Source: Brevibacillus formosus
GTDB taxonomy: Bacteria > Bacillota > Bacilli > Brevibacillales > Brevibacillaceae
DNA: 64,000 bases
Direction of reading: 5' to 3'
Assembly (NCBI RefSeq): GCF_003013405.1
Contig: NZ_PXZL01000010.1
Coordinates: forward strand, 1-64,000
The notes beneath the pieces were generated by a model that was not told where the DNA came from, did not search any database, and saw only the letters and a list, made by a program, of their open reading frames with translations. Below are positions 42,433 through 51,774 of this stretch, piece by piece (positions within the stretch are counted from its first letter, which is position 1; every line of letters starts with the position of its first letter). Made by a program: the position numbers and the translations under genes.

Positions 42433-42813
42433 TTACTTTTTCTCCAGAATAGCAAAGTAATTTTCTTCATCATCTGCAAAGTTAAAGACACGGCCCGAAG
42501 GCATCGTCACAATTTCTCCGACTTTTACATTCTTGTTGAGCAAATCGTTCCGTAAGTCATCGATATTTTCCGAAAAGAACAGGAGCGAAGGAGTGCCAAG
42601 ATTCATTCCGGGCGACATTTTCGCAACGAATTCCTTATTGTGTAGAACGATGCTTGTTTCAGCGCCTTGTGCGGGAGCAATTTCAATCCATCTCATTTCA
42701 CCGTTCTTCTCTTCTGAAACCACACGGAACCCTAGTTTTTCGGTCCAAAAGTTCACTGCTTGGTCCTGGTTATTGACATACAGCATGATTTGACCGACCT
42801 TGCTAATCATCAT
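42433..42813 (-). CDS. VOC (glyoxalase/bleomycin resistance) family protein
   Basis: 126 aa with the paired beta-alpha-beta-beta-beta units of the vicinal-oxygen-chelate fold: VGQIMLYVNNQDQAVNFWTEKLGFRVV and LLFFSENIDDLRNDLLNKNVKVGEIVTMPSGRVFNFADDEENYFAI. The metal-ligand pattern is incomplete compared with glyoxalase I, so the activity is uncertain; many such proteins bind antibiotics or are uncharacterised isomerases or dioxygenases. It starts with two Met codons and is divergent from the HlyD operon. Confidence 0.82.
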   Translation of the reverse strand: MMISKVGQIMLYVNNQDQAVNFWTEKLGFRVVSEEKNGEMRWIEIAPAQGAETSIVLHNKEFVAKMSPGMNLGTPSLLFFSENIDDLRNDLLNKNVKVGEIVTMPSGRVFNFADDEENYFAILEKK

Positions 42814-42979
42814 ACATTTTCCACTCCCTACATGGTATGTAAAAACCCGACGATCCTAATCCTTTCCATTCCGACGGTACCTGATACCCGATGCCAACGG
42901 ACGTGGTCTAGCTTGTCTTCATCATAGCATGAATAATCAGACAGGATTTCTTTTCGATTGCGCATTTTAGAAAAAGGAA

Positions 42980-43008
42980 TTGCATTTCGTAAAAGAGGAG
43001 CATATACT
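42980..43008 (+). promoter_or_regulatory. sigma-A promoter of the HlyD/ABC exporter operon
   Basis: TTGCAT (42980-42985) and TATACT (43003-43008), 17-base spacer. The predicted start lies immediately before and within the palindromic operators. Confidence 0.75.
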
Positions 43009-43110
43009 CACAATTAAAAGTGAGTAATCACTCGCTAATCAAAAAGTTCGTCTAGAGCCTGGTTCTGTGGCTTGTTTTTTTACTCATAAAAAGAAAGTGA
43101 TTACTCACTC
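43005..43110 (+). promoter_or_regulatory. paired TetR-type operators in the exporter leader
   Basis: AGTGA-GTAA-TCACT (43020-43033) and AGTGA-TTAC-TCACT (43096-43109) share identical five-base arms and lie 76 bases apart. Extra TACTCA half-sites occur at 43005 and about 43080. The likely binder is the TetR protein encoded last in the same operon. Confidence 0.7.
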
Positions 43111-43137
43111 TATTATGTAGGTAGGGGGGAAGCGTTT

Positions 43138-44328
43138 ATGAAACCGGTTGTTCGCTCTATTTGTATCGGGGGACTGTTACTGGCTTTGTCTGGCTGCAAT
43201 TGGACATCCGAAAATTATCCGTCTCTGTCCGGCACAATCGAGGCCATCGAGGTGCCAATCGTAGCAGAAGTAGGCGGATTGGTGACAAACGTTACGGCAG
43301 AAGAGGGAAGTGCAGTAAAAAAAGGACAAGTGCTGGCCCAAATCGATAAACGAAGCTACCAAATTACTGTGGCAGAAGCACAGGCAGCATTGGATCAAGC
43401 GACAGCCAGACTAGAAGAGGCGAAGGCAGGTTCACGCGACACGACGATCCAAAGAAGCATAGCCAACGTCCAGCAGGCCAATGCGAATATCCAACTGGCA
43501 CTAGCGAGAAAAAATCAGGCGGAAGCAGGAAAAGCACGTGCTGCTGAGCAGATGACGCAGGCAGAATCGCAATGGCAGGGGGCGCAGCAGACCCTTTTGT
43601 ATCAACAAAAAAGACTCGAGGAAGCAACAGCCCTTTTCGAAAAAGGAGCAATCTCTGCCAAAGACCTCGACACGCAAAAAGAAGCAGTGAACCAGGCAAA
43701 AACGCAGGCAGATCAATGGGCGGCACAAGTAGCACAGGTACAGGCACAGTACCGTTCTGCACAAGAAGACATCGCTGCTGCTGCGGCCCAAATCGGTACA
43801 GCACAAGCCGCGCAAGCAGGAGCGCAGGCGGAGCTTGATCAGGTGAAGGAAGGAAGTACCGATTACGCGATTCGGGCACTGCTCGCCAGCCAGCAGCAGG
43901 CGAAAGCGAAACTGGATCAAGCCATATTGCAGTTGGAAAAGTCCAAGATTACGGCAACCGACGATGGGACTCTCTTGCGCTCCTCTATCGAACAGGGGGA
44001 GGTAGCCAAAGCAGGCGCCACCTTGTTTACGATGATGAAACCAGATCAGCTCGAGCTCGTCGTGTACATCCCGGAAGCACAATTGAATCGGGTGAAAAAA
44101 GGGCAAGAGGTTGGCATCAAGGTGGATGCTTATCCGGAAGAGACGTTTACTGGAACGATCAGTCGCATCTCGGAAAAAGCAGAGTTCACGCCGAAGAATG
44201 TACAAACACCTGATGAACGCACCAAGCTTGTGTTCGCTGTTACGATACACATCACAGATGGACTCGACAAAATCAAACCAGGTATGCCTGCCGATGTGCT
44301 GCTGGCAGACGAGGAGGGAGGTCAATGA
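43138..44328 (+). CDS. HlyD-type membrane fusion lipoprotein (YbhG-like)
   Basis: Adaptor of an ABC exporter, 396 aa, start ATG 43138 with GGGGGGAA upstream. Lipobox ALSGC places the lipid anchor at Cys19. A biotinyl-lipoyl half-motif (VPIVAEVGGLVTNVTAEEGSAVKKGQVLAQID) is followed by long Ala/Gln-rich coiled coils (about residues 75-260), then the second lipoyl half and a beta-barrel (LELVVYIPEAQLNRVKKGQEVGIKVDAYPEETFTG). Overlaps the ATPase gene by 4 nt. As in ybhGFSR, it works with the ATPase and ABC-2 permease that follow. Confidence 0.9.
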   Translation: MKPVVRSICIGGLLLALSGCNWTSENYPSLSGTIEAIEVPIVAEVGGLVTNVTAEEGSAVKKGQVLAQIDKRSYQITVAEAQAALDQATARLEEAKAGSRDTTIQRSIANVQQANANIQLALARKNQAEAGKARAAEQMTQAESQWQGAQQTLLYQQKRLEEATALFEKGAISAKDLDTQKEAVNQAKTQADQWAAQVAQVQAQYRSAQEDIAAAAAQIGTAQAAQAGAQAELDQVKEGSTDYAIRALLASQQQAKAKLDQAILQLEKSKITATDDGTLLRSSIEQGEVAKAGATLFTMMKPDQLELVVYIPEAQLNRVKKGQEVGIKVDAYPEETFTGTISRISEKAEFTPKNVQTPDERTKLVFAVTIHITDGLDKIKPGMPADVLLADEEGGQ

Positions 44329-45083
44329 ACACCGCTATCCAATGCGAGCAGTTGACGAAGCGTTTTGGAGATCGGGTAGCCGTGAACAGCTTGACACTGA
44401 CAGTTCCGCGAGGTTCGATTTACGGTTTTTTGGGTCCGAATGGCTCAGGGAAATCGACCACAATCCGAATGCTTTGCGGTTTGCTGACCCCGACGACGGG
44501 AAAGGGGACGGTACTTGGCTTCGATGTCATGTCACAGAGCGAGGAAATTAAGCAACGGATCGGGTATATGTCACAAAAGTTCAGCCTGTATGAAGATTTG
44601 ACAGTGGAAGAAAATCTCGATTTTTATGCCGGGGTTTATCGATTAGGTGCTGGAGAACGCAAGGAGCGGAAAGCTGAACTGATTGAGATGGCAGGCCTGA
44701 CAGGCAGGGAAAAGCAGCTTGCGGGATCGCTGTCTGGGGGATGGAAGCAACGCCTCGCGCTCTCCTGCGCTCTTTTGCACAAGCCGGAGCTGTTGATTTT
44801 GGACGAACCGACAGCTGGAGTCGATCCTGTTTCCCGTCGGATTTTTTGGGACGTGATTCATGAGCTGGCGAGACAGGGGATTACCGTGCTGGTGACCACA
44901 CACTACATGGATGAGGCGCAGACATGTGATTGGATCGGCTTTATCTTTTTCGGCAATCTGCTGGCGGAAGGCACTCCACAAGAGTTGATCGATCGTATGG
45001 GAGTAGGCAATCTGGAGGATGTCTTCATCGATCTGGTTAGGCAGGAGGAAGCCAGACAGGCGGCGGGGGAGGGAGTCCGATGA
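44325..45083 (+). CDS. ABC-2 exporter ATP-binding protein
   Basis: 252 aa. Walker A GPNGSGKST near residues 37-45, Q-loop YMSQKFSLYEDLTVEENL, signature LSGGWKQRLALSCALLHKP (a Trp variant of LSGGQ found in YbhF/CcmA-type ATPases), Walker B LLILDEPTAGVDP and switch His in VTTHYMDEA. Only one nucleotide-binding domain is present, whereas E. coli YbhF has two in tandem, so it should act as a homodimer. Overlaps both neighbours by 4 nt. Confidence 0.92.
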   Translation: MNTAIQCEQLTKRFGDRVAVNSLTLTVPRGSIYGFLGPNGSGKSTTIRMLCGLLTPTTGKGTVLGFDVMSQSEEIKQRIGYMSQKFSLYEDLTVEENLDFYAGVYRLGAGERKERKAELIEMAGLTGREKQLAGSLSGGWKQRLALSCALLHKPELLILDEPTAGVDPVSRRIFWDVIHELARQGITVLVTTHYMDEAQTCDWIGFIFFGNLLAEGTPQELIDRMGVGNLEDVFIDLVRQEEARQAAGEGVR

Positions 45084-46219
45084 GGCATTTTGTCTGGGAG
45101 CGTTATTGGTCTGTCGTGAAGAAGGAAGTCATCCAAATCAAGCGGGATCGACCCAGTCTGGCGATTGCGTTGGTCATGCCGCTGATGCTGCTGTTTTTGT
45201 TCGGATATGCTGTCAATACAGACGTGAATGACATCCAGATGGCCGTCTGGAATCAAAGCCCTTCTGCTGCCAGTCGAGAGCTGGTGGATCAGTTTGTCAA
45301 TACGCGTGTATTTGAGGTGGCAGCCCATGTAAGTAGCTACAAGGAGATCGAAGCCATGTTAGACGATGGCTCCGTAAATGTAGCGCTCATAATCGGGCCT
45401 GACTACACCCGCAAGCGTGATCGCAATGAGCCGGTAGATGTGCAAATGCTCATTAATGGCTCCGATCCGAATATCGCCCGCACTGCGACCTCTCAAGCGC
45501 AGTTGATCGTCCAGCATCAAGCGATCACGTTGCAGGAAATGAAGCTGCAAAAACAGGGCTTGGGTGAGCTGGAACAGCCACTCGGCTTGGATACACGCGT
45601 CCTGTTTAATCCCAATATGGAGAGTATTGTCTTCAATATTCCCGGCTTAATCGGCTTGATTATGCAAAATGTGACGATGATTCTGACGGCGTTTTCCCTT
45701 GTTCGTGAGAAGGAGCGGGGAACGATGGAGCAGTTAATCGTGACCCCGATACGTCCATTGGAGCTAATGCTGGGCAAAATTACCCCATATGTAGGTGTAG
45801 GTCTCTTTTCATTTTGCCTGGTGCTATTGGTTGGAACGTATTGGTTCGGAGTACCGATCAAAGGCAGCATTTCACTTTTGGTGACTTTGTCTGTCTTGTT
45901 TTTGGTGACGACGCTTCTCTTGGGCATTTTCATTTCTACGGTGGCAAAGACCCAGCTTCAAGCGATGCAAATGGCATTTGCCTTTATCCTGCCTAGCGTG
46001 CTTCTCTCCGGCTTTATGTTCCCGCGCGATTCGATGCCGCTCGTGATACAATGGTTAGGCGGGCTCGTCCCGTTGACCTATTTTCTGGAAATCCTGCGGG
46101 GAATCTTCTTAAAGGGCGTGGACATCGATGCGCTCTGGAAGGATGTCGTCGGAATGAGCAGCTTCTGTCTCTTGATTCTGACGGTCGCTATCCTGCGATT
46201 CCGCAAGAAGATCGAATAA
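45080..46219 (+). CDS. ABC-2 type permease
   Basis: 379 aa. The N-terminal membrane helix LAIALVMPLMLLFLFGYAVNTD is followed by a large extracytoplasmic domain (about residues 55-175) and five C-terminal helices, the standard YbhS/YbhR topology. The conserved segment VREKERGTMEQLIVTPIRPLELMLGKI (about 210-237) contacts the ATPase. Only one permease is encoded, so it probably homodimerises. Exported compound unknown; multidrug or lipid-like substrates are usual. Confidence 0.9.
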   Translation: MRHFVWERYWSVVKKEVIQIKRDRPSLAIALVMPLMLLFLFGYAVNTDVNDIQMAVWNQSPSAASRELVDQFVNTRVFEVAAHVSSYKEIEAMLDDGSVNVALIIGPDYTRKRDRNEPVDVQMLINGSDPNIARTATSQAQLIVQHQAITLQEMKLQKQGLGELEQPLGLDTRVLFNPNMESIVFNIPGLIGLIMQNVTMILTAFSLVREKERGTMEQLIVTPIRPLELMLGKITPYVGVGLFSFCLVLLVGTYWFGVPIKGSISLLVTLSVLFLVTTLLLGIFISTVAKTQLQAMQMAFAFILPSVLLSGFMFPRDSMPLVIQWLGGLVPLTYFLEILRGIFLKGVDIDALWKDVVGMSSFCLLILTVAILRFRKKIE

Positions 46220-46233
46220 GAGGAGCGTAATGG

Positions 46234-46917
46234 GTGATGAACAAGCCGCCAACATTTGTAGAAGGCCTGTTGCAATATGTAGAAGAGTTGAAAGATGAGA
46301 GTGAGATGACGGAGAAGCAGCGAAATATTTTGCGTGCATCAGTGAAGCTGTTCGCTGAAAAAGGCTTCCATGCCAGCTCCACCTCTGAAATTGCCAAAGA
46401 AGCAGGAGTGGCAGAGGGAACGATTTTTCGCCACTACAAATCGAAAAAGGATATTTTACTCGCCGTTGTCGCACCTGTATTGGTCAAATTCGCGGCGCCG
46501 TTTATCTTGAAGGATGTCCGAGAGATATTCAAAGAACAGAACAATAAAGCATTCTCTCAAATCGTGACAGAGCTGTACCGAAACAGGATCGACCTGGTGC
46601 TGGCGAATGAAAAGCATATTCGGATTTTGCTGCAAGAAGCCTTTTTCCATGACGAAATCAGGGAAGCACTGATCGCTACGGTTTTCACGGGTGTGAAGGA
46701 GATGGCAAATAAGTTGATCGAGGCAAAGGTAGAGGTAGGCGAATTGCGCCCGCTCCCGACGCAGGCAGTCTTTCGGGCGATCCTGTCCTCGATGATCGGG
46801 CTCGTATTATTCCGGCAAGTTTTGGATACCGATGAGTTTACGCAGTTCAGCGACGACGAGCAAATCGCCCTGACCGTAGATATTTTGCTAAACGGGATTG
46901 GAAATCACTCTATCTAA
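46234..46917 (+). CDS. TetR-family regulator of the exporter operon
   Basis: 227 aa; GTG at 46234 and ATG at 46237 are both possible starts, with AAGAGGAG upstream. The helix-turn-helix lies after an unusual 25-residue N-terminal extension: RNILRASVKLFAEKGFHASSTSEIAKEAGVAEGTIFRHYKSKKDIL (about residues 30-75). The C-terminal ligand domain is helical. It is last in the operon and is the natural candidate to bind the palindromes at 43020 and 43096, giving autoregulated induction by the exported compound. Confidence 0.88.
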   Translation: MMNKPPTFVEGLLQYVEELKDESEMTEKQRNILRASVKLFAEKGFHASSTSEIAKEAGVAEGTIFRHYKSKKDILLAVVAPVLVKFAAPFILKDVREIFKEQNNKAFSQIVTELYRNRIDLVLANEKHIRILLQEAFFHDEIREALIATVFTGVKEMANKLIEAKVEVGELRPLPTQAVFRAILSSMIGLVLFRQVLDTDEFTQFSDDEQIALTVDILLNGIGNHSI

Positions 46918-46982
46918 ATTTTTTTATCGATAAGTGAACATTTTTCTCTCTAATTGGGTATAGAAATCCCTTCTGGGAATGG

Positions 46983-46988
46983 TATAAT
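46983..46988 (+). promoter_or_regulatory. -10 element upstream of purU
   Basis: Perfect TATAAT 42 bases before the purU start. No -35 hexamer close to consensus at 16-18 bases; an extended -10 (TGGTATAAT) may compensate. Confidence 0.5.
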
Positions 46989-47029
46989 TGCAAACAACTT
47001 TTTGCTGTTTTTTTGGAGGAGAGTAAACC

Positions 47030-47926
47030 ATGCAATTGTTATCAGAGAGAGAATGGCTCGCGTATCGTGAGAAAAACAAAGATCGTGCGCGCATGCTGAT
47101 TTCTTGCCCGGACCGCGCGGGGATTGTCGCGGCGGTTTCGAACTTCTTGTTCCAACAAGGAGCCAACATCGTTCAATCTGACCAGTACACGACCGATCCG
47201 GAAACAGGCCGGTTTTTCATGCGCATTGAATTCGATCTCATCAATTTGGACGAGCGCTGCGAAGAGATCAAGCAAGCATTCGGCCCAGTAGCCGAGAGCT
47301 TTGGCATGGAATGGTCGTTGGTCGAAGCGAACAAGCGCAAAAAGGTCGCATTGTTTGTTTCCAAAGAAGATCACTGTCTTTTGGAGCTCTTGTGGCGCTG
47401 GAAGTCCGGGGAGCTGTTCGCGGATATTGCGGTTGTCGTCAGCAACCATCCTGACATGCAGGAGACTGTCGAGTCCTTCGGTATTCCGTATCGTTGCATC
47501 CCAGTCACGAAGGATAACAAGCCGGAGGCAGAAGCAGCGCAGCTGGCAGCAGCAGAGGGCGTCGATCTGATCGTTCTCGCTCGCTACATGCAGATTTTGT
47601 CCCCGCGCTTTTTGGAGGACTATGCGATGCGGATTATCAATATCCACCATTCCTTCCTCCCGGCCTTTGTCGGAGCGAAGCCTTACGAGCAGGCGTACCG
47701 TCGCGGCGTGAAGCTGATCGGAGCGACGGCGCATTACGTCACGGAAGAGCTGGACGCAGGGCCGATTATCGAGCAAGACGTTCAACGTGTATCGCACCAG
47801 GAAGACGTCGAGGCACTGAAGCAGCTGGGACGTCAGGTAGAGCGTACGGTGCTTGCACGTGCAGTTCGTTGGCATCTGGAGGATCGGGTGCTGGTGTACG
47901 GCAACAAGACGATTGTGTTCCCATAA
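47030..47926 (+). CDS. purU: formyltetrahydrofolate deformylase
   Basis: 298 aa enzyme hydrolysing 10-formyl-THF to THF and formate, balancing one-carbon pools. GGAGGAG precedes ATG 47030. An N-terminal ACT domain (about residues 20-95, [28 protein letters not shown]) precedes the formyltransferase fold with catalytic Asn and His in [11 protein letters not shown] near 205 and Asp in EELDAGPII near 243. Stands alone with its own -10 element and terminator. Length and order are normal for PurU. Confidence 0.95.
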   Translation: MQLLSEREWLAYREKNKDRARMLISCPDRAGIVAAVSNFLFQQGANIVQSDQYTTDPETGRFFMRIEFDLINLDERCEEIKQAFGPVAESFGMEWSLVEANKRKKVALFVSKEDHCLLELLWRWKSGELFADIAVVVSNHPDMQETVESFGIPYRCIPVTKDNKPEAEAAQLAAAEGVDLIVLARYMQILSPRFLEDYAMRIINIHHSFLPAFVGAKPYEQAYRRGVKLIGATAHYVTEELDAGPIIEQDVQRVSHQEDVEALKQLGRQVERTVLARAVRWHLEDRVLVYGNKTIVFP

Positions 47927-47940
47927 GCATTGCGCATAAG

Positions 47941-47976
47941 AAGAGGCCTTCCTTTTGAGGAAGAGCCTCTTTTTTC
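47941..47976 (+). terminator. terminator after purU
   Basis: AAGAGGC-CTTCC pairs with GGAAG-A-GCCTCTT around a six-base loop, then TTTTTT. Confidence 0.88.
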
Positions 47977-47995
47977 GTTTTGACTCATCCTATTT

Positions 47996-48889
47996 TCAAG
48001 TCAGTTTCTCCCGCTTTACCAACTCCAAAAACTGAGCAACAACAGGCCGCTGCTCTGTCTCATCGTCACGTGTGCAGACATACAAGGGACGCTTGATCTC
48101 TACCCCTGGCACGGATACTCGACCGACCTCCCCACGCTCTACCATTTCCCTGACGGCCAGAGCAGGAGCCAACATCGTCCCATATCCCGCGCGAACGGAG
48201 TGGATAGATTCGACCAGACCGTGAAACTGTATACCGATCTGTGGACGTTTCACACCATGCTCCCGACAAAGGGTAAAAAGCCAATCGCGGGTAGAGCTGC
48301 CTTGCTCCCGCAACAAAAATGGTTCCTCCACGAGCTGCTCCATACGGATATCTTTTCCTGCAAGCGGATGATGGGCGGGCAAAATAAACCAATAGGGTAC
48401 ATCCATCAGATGATGCCGATTGATAGGCAGCTCATCCCACGATTCCTTGATAATAACGGCCACATCGACCTCACAGCTCAAAAGCAGTTCAATGGATTGC
48501 ATGGAATTACGCGTGCGAATTTCCACATCGACTCCTTCATAATCGCGCTTGTACTGAGCCAGCCACTGTGGCACGAGATAATGGGAGGGGAGATAGGTAG
48601 AAGCAATCCTTAGCCGTCCTTTCTTCCCTTGTTTGATTTCTGTCAGATGTGATTCGATTTCCCGTTCCCAGTCGTAAATGCGGCGTGATTTTTCAAAAAG
48701 AAAGCGCCCCTCATAGGTGAGGGAAATGCCGCGACCATCCGGGATGAGCAAGGTCATGTCCAATTCACTTTCAAGCTTGCGGATTTGGGCACTTACGGCA
48801 GGCTGGCTGATCGAGAGTGCGATTGCTGCTTCTGTGACACTGCCTCGTGACGCTACTTCTACGAAAATGCGAAGGGCATGTAAATTCAT
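47996..48889 (-). CDS. LysR-family regulator
   Basis: 297 aa. N-terminal winged helix: LHALRIFVEVASRGSVTEAAIALSISQPAVSAQIRKLESELDMTLL (residues 3-48), then the two-lobe effector domain starting at GRLRIASTYLPSHYLVPQWL. Closest in style to CysL/CbbR-type regulators. It is divergent from an MFS transporter gene and may control it. A candidate binding box lies 15 bases upstream of its own start. Effector unknown. Confidence 0.88.
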   Translation of the reverse strand: MNLHALRIFVEVASRGSVTEAAIALSISQPAVSAQIRKLESELDMTLLIPDGRGISLTYEGRFLFEKSRRIYDWEREIESHLTEIKQGKKGRLRIASTYLPSHYLVPQWLAQYKRDYEGVDVEIRTRNSMQSIELLLSCEVDVAVIIKESWDELPINRHHLMDVPYWFILPAHHPLAGKDIRMEQLVEEPFLLREQGSSTRDWLFTLCREHGVKRPQIGIQFHGLVESIHSVRAGYGTMLAPALAVREMVERGEVGRVSVPGVEIKRPLYVCTRDDETEQRPVVAQFLELVKREKLT

Positions 48890-48903
48890 CCTGTACCTCG
48901 ATT

Positions 48904-48920
48904 CATAACTTTTGTTTATG
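48904..48920. promoter_or_regulatory. LysR-type box between lysR and MFS genes
   Basis: CATAA-CTTTTGT-TTATG, a perfect five-base dyad containing the T-N11-A pattern (48906 and 48918) of LysR binding sites, in the divergent gap. Confidence 0.6.
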
Positions 48921-49014
48921 AGTGATAGATAAAGATGTATTAGAAATGATGAGTGATTGCACGTAAGGTATAACTCAGAAAGACGTAAAAACGAGTAGAG
49001 AGAAGGATCAGGAG

Positions 49015-50229
49015 ATGAGAGAAGTCAGTGGAAAGACACAAGTCGTGGCAGTCGCACTGGTGACAGCATTATGCATGATAGGAGATTCGATGCTGTATGT
49101 AGTGCTTCCTCTTTTCTGGAAGGAGGCAGGATTAACATCGTTGTGGGAAGTGGGGGTATTGCTTGCGGTGAACCGCTTCATCCGTGTACCAATCGGCCCT
49201 CTTGTTGGAAAATGGTATGAGCGCTCGGGCGGACGCACAGGTTTGATTGTGGCAGTAGTGCTGGCTTTTCTGACGACACTTTCGTACAGCTTGGAAGGCT
49301 TTTGGCTGTGGCTTCTGATGCGATGCTTGTGGGGAGTCGCTTGGACGTTTTTAAGACTAGGTGCGTATTCCTTGATCGTGAGTGTTTCCGAAGGGCATAA
49401 TCGCGGGCAGCTCATGGGCTTGTACAACGGGCTGTATCGATTGGGCAGTCTTGGCGGTATGCTGGTCGGAGCGCTGCTTGCCTCTTGGTACGGGCTTTCT
49501 GTTGCCTCCATCGCACTTGCGATACCTTCTTTGTTTGCATTCGTTCTTGTTTTTCGCTATATACGTCCTTCCTTTACCAGTCAGCATCCGAAAGACGTGA
49601 AGCAGATGGATACAGGAAACCGCTTGTGGAGTCAGGCGCAGGTGCTGTTGACGCTGATGACGGGATTGCTCGTGACGATGGTGTACCAGGGGGTGTTTAC
49701 CTCCACGCTAAGCAGAGTGATCGAAGTACGTGAGCCGCTCATCATGATTGGCGGAGTCGTGCTGGGGGCAGCAGTGATTGCGAGTGTGATCCAAGGTATT
49801 CGCTGGGGGTGGGAGCCGTGGGCTGCCCCATTGGTAGGCAAATTGTCGGACAGGCATGGCCGGACGAAATTATTCGTCGGGACGTTGTTAGTCGCTTCCG
49901 TTCTGTTTGCCGCGTTGCAGGCAACGTCTTCGCTTGTGCTATGGTTTGCGATTTTATTCGGCATCCAGCTGACCGCGACAATTATCACGACCGTGCTGGA
50001 TACCCTTGCGGCAGATGAAGCTGCGAGACAGGCCAACAGCCAAGTGGTAATGACAGGGTATTCAGTTTTAAGTGATTTGGGCGCTGCGTTGGGGCCGCTC
50101 CTTGCTTTCTGGCTGGATGAACACGTAGGTCTGGGTCTGGTGTACATCGGAATAGCGATCATCTTGCTTCTGGTTGGTCTTGTATGGCTGTGGCGACCAA
50201 AGCTGGTCAAGATGGAAAGCGCTTCTTGA
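49015..50229 (+). CDS. MFS transporter
   Basis: 404 aa, about 12 hydrophobic segments. A motif-A-like loop GPLVGKWYERSGGRTGLIV (about residues 62-80) and a second-half equivalent APLVGKLSDRHGRTKLFVG (about 270-288) show the two-fold MFS repeat. Start ATG 49015 has AGGATCAGGAG upstream. Substrate unknown; probably controlled by the divergent LysR. Its 3' end overlaps the convergent esterase gene by 23 bp, so the transcripts collide unless terminated within coding sequence. Confidence 0.87.
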   Translation: MREVSGKTQVVAVALVTALCMIGDSMLYVVLPLFWKEAGLTSLWEVGVLLAVNRFIRVPIGPLVGKWYERSGGRTGLIVAVVLAFLTTLSYSLEGFWLWLLMRCLWGVAWTFLRLGAYSLIVSVSEGHNRGQLMGLYNGLYRLGSLGGMLVGALLASWYGLSVASIALAIPSLFAFVLVFRYIRPSFTSQHPKDVKQMDTGNRLWSQAQVLLTLMTGLLVTMVYQGVFTSTLSRVIEVREPLIMIGGVVLGAAVIASVIQGIRWGWEPWAAPLVGKLSDRHGRTKLFVGTLLVASVLFAALQATSSLVLWFAILFGIQLTATIITTVLDTLAADEAARQANSQVVMTGYSVLSDLGAALGPLLAFWLDEHVGLGLVYIGIAIILLLVGLVWLWRPKLVKMESAS

Positions 50230-50887
50230 TGGTTGCCATGACGTGAGCAATGGCTGCCTCCTTGTCTGGGCCGTGCAGCAGCATATGATTCGAATGCTCG
50301 TACCAGGTGATTTGCGGGGAGGCAGACTCGTCTACACTGGTTGCGAGTATTTGTGCGCTCACGGCGTGTACAGTATCGTCTCGCCTTGCTTGCAGCAGGA
50401 CATAAGGGGTCGTAATTTGAGGCAAAAGTGGCTTCGTTTCTGCCAGCAGCCTGCGAAATTGCAGCATGCTGCTAAAAGGGATTCTGCCGATGCCATGTAT
50501 GTAGCGTTTGGAGTGGGTAGAGAAATCCTCGCGCAAATAGTGCATCGCTTCTTTGACATCCCAATATTTATAAGGGGTGTTGATGGTAATTAGCAAGGCG
50601 ACGGGGTATTTCGTCGTCAAGTGAAAGGCGAGCAGCCCCCCCATGGAAAAACCGATGACCACGATGGTGTCAGCGCGCATGGCCAGTCGTTTGTAGCCTT
50701 CTTCTGCCGAGCGCAGCCAGTCATGGCGGGTGCTTTTTGCCATGTGACGACGAGTAGTCCCATGCCCCTCCAAGGTAGGGCATTCCACCTGATAGCCAGC
50801 CTCGCGAAGCTTTTTGGCGAGTGGGAGTATATCGTTGATGTCTCCGGCGAATCCATGGATGAGTAAGCATCCGACTGTTCCTGACAT
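50207..50887 (-). CDS. alpha/beta-hydrolase, Est30-like carboxylesterase
   Basis: 226 aa from ATG 50887, with GAGAGGAAG upstream on the minus strand; a longer open frame has no ribosome site. Oxyanion region LLIHGFAGDINDI (about residue 9), nucleophile elbow GFSMGG (about 88-93), acid residue in ARRDDTVHAV and base His in EHSNHMLLHG. The layout matches monoacylglycerol-lipase/Est30-type thermostable esterases of Bacillales. Ends inside the MFS gene on the opposite strand. Confidence 0.85.
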   Translation of the reverse strand: MSGTVGCLLIHGFAGDINDILPLAKKLREAGYQVECPTLEGHGTTRRHMAKSTRHDWLRSAEEGYKRLAMRADTIVVIGFSMGGLLAFHLTTKYPVALLITINTPYKYWDVKEAMHYLREDFSTHSKRYIHGIGRIPFSSMLQFRRLLAETKPLLPQITTPYVLLQARRDDTVHAVSAQILATSVDESASPQITWYEHSNHMLLHGPDKEAAIAHVMATIKKRFPS

Positions 50888-50997
50888 GGAATCTCTTCCT
50901 CTCAAATACTGGGAAATTTGATGGATCATCCATATTATATACGAAAAGGTGAGGAGGAGGCGACCGCGCAAGTGTGCCCACACTAAGCAAAAAAAGG

Positions 50998-51033
50998 AAA
51001 GAAAAAGCGACTTCACGCAGCTGCGATGAAGTC
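50998..51033 (-). terminator. terminator of the scoAB operon
   Basis: Perfect eight-base arms CGACTTCA (51008-51015) and TGAAGTCG (51026-51033); on the minus strand the hairpin runs into CTTTTTCTTTCC. Confidence 0.85.
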
Positions 51034-51071
51034 GGCTATTCACTAGCGGGGTTCTGTACCTGAAAAATAGG

Positions 51072-51728
51072 TTACAGCCCAATCGTTTTCAGTTCTGGAG
51101 AGATAAGTAGCGTAGGTTGCGTGCAGGCTTGGATATCTTCCACTGTATAGCCTTCTGCTACTTCGACGAGGACGAGCCCGTCTGGTGTCACGTCCATGAC
51201 AGCTCTGTCCGTAATGATACGGTTGACTACCTTCTTGCCGGTAAGTGGCAGCGCACATTCATTCAAGATTTTTGTCTCACCATGCTTGTTGACATGATCC
51301 ATGATGACGACGATTTTTTTCGCGCCGTGGACGAGATCCATGGCACCGCCCATGCCCTTGACCATTTTGCCAGGGATCATCCAGTTTGCGAGATCACCCG
51401 CAGCAGAAACCTCCATTGCCCCCAAAATAGCGAGGTCGATATGGCCGCCGCGAATCATCGCAAACGATTCAGCACTGGAGAAGTAGGCCGCACCTGGAAT
51501 AGCTGTAACGGTTTCTTTTCCGGCGTTAATGAGATCAGGATCGAGGTCTTCCTCCGTCGGGTAAGGGCCAATTCCGAGCAAGCCGTTTTCCGATTGCAGA
51601 ACGACCGTTTTTCCTTCCGGGATGTAGTTGGCGACGAGCGTGGGCATTCCAATCCCCAAGTTTACGTAAAAGCCATCTTCTATTTCCCCAGCGGCACGAG
51701 TGGCGATTTGCTCACGTGTAAGCGACAT
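51072..51728 (-). CDS. scoB: 3-oxoacid CoA-transferase subunit B
   Basis: 218 aa beta subunit of succinyl-CoA:3-oxoacid (acetoacetate) CoA-transferase. Catalytic Glu in [12 protein letters not shown] near residue 47; [15 protein letters not shown] near 25 and the [18 protein letters not shown] segment are family hallmarks. The start has GGGAGG upstream on the minus strand, 46 nt after scoA. Moves CoA between succinyl-CoA and acetoacetate, feeding acetoacetyl-CoA to thiolases. Confidence 0.93.
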   Translation of the reverse strand: MSLTREQIATRAAGEIEDGFYVNLGIGMPTLVANYIPEGKTVVLQSENGLLGIGPYPTEEDLDPDLINAGKETVTAIPGAAYFSSAESFAMIRGGHIDLAILGAMEVSAAGDLANWMIPGKMVKGMGGAMDLVHGAKKIVVIMDHVNKHGETKILNECALPLTGKKVVNRIITDRAVMDVTPDGLVLVEVAEGYTVEDIQACTQPTLLISPELKTIGL

Positions 51729-51774
51729 CTGTGTTTTCCTCCCTTGAATGTAATCCGGTTCTCTCGTTTGCTCT

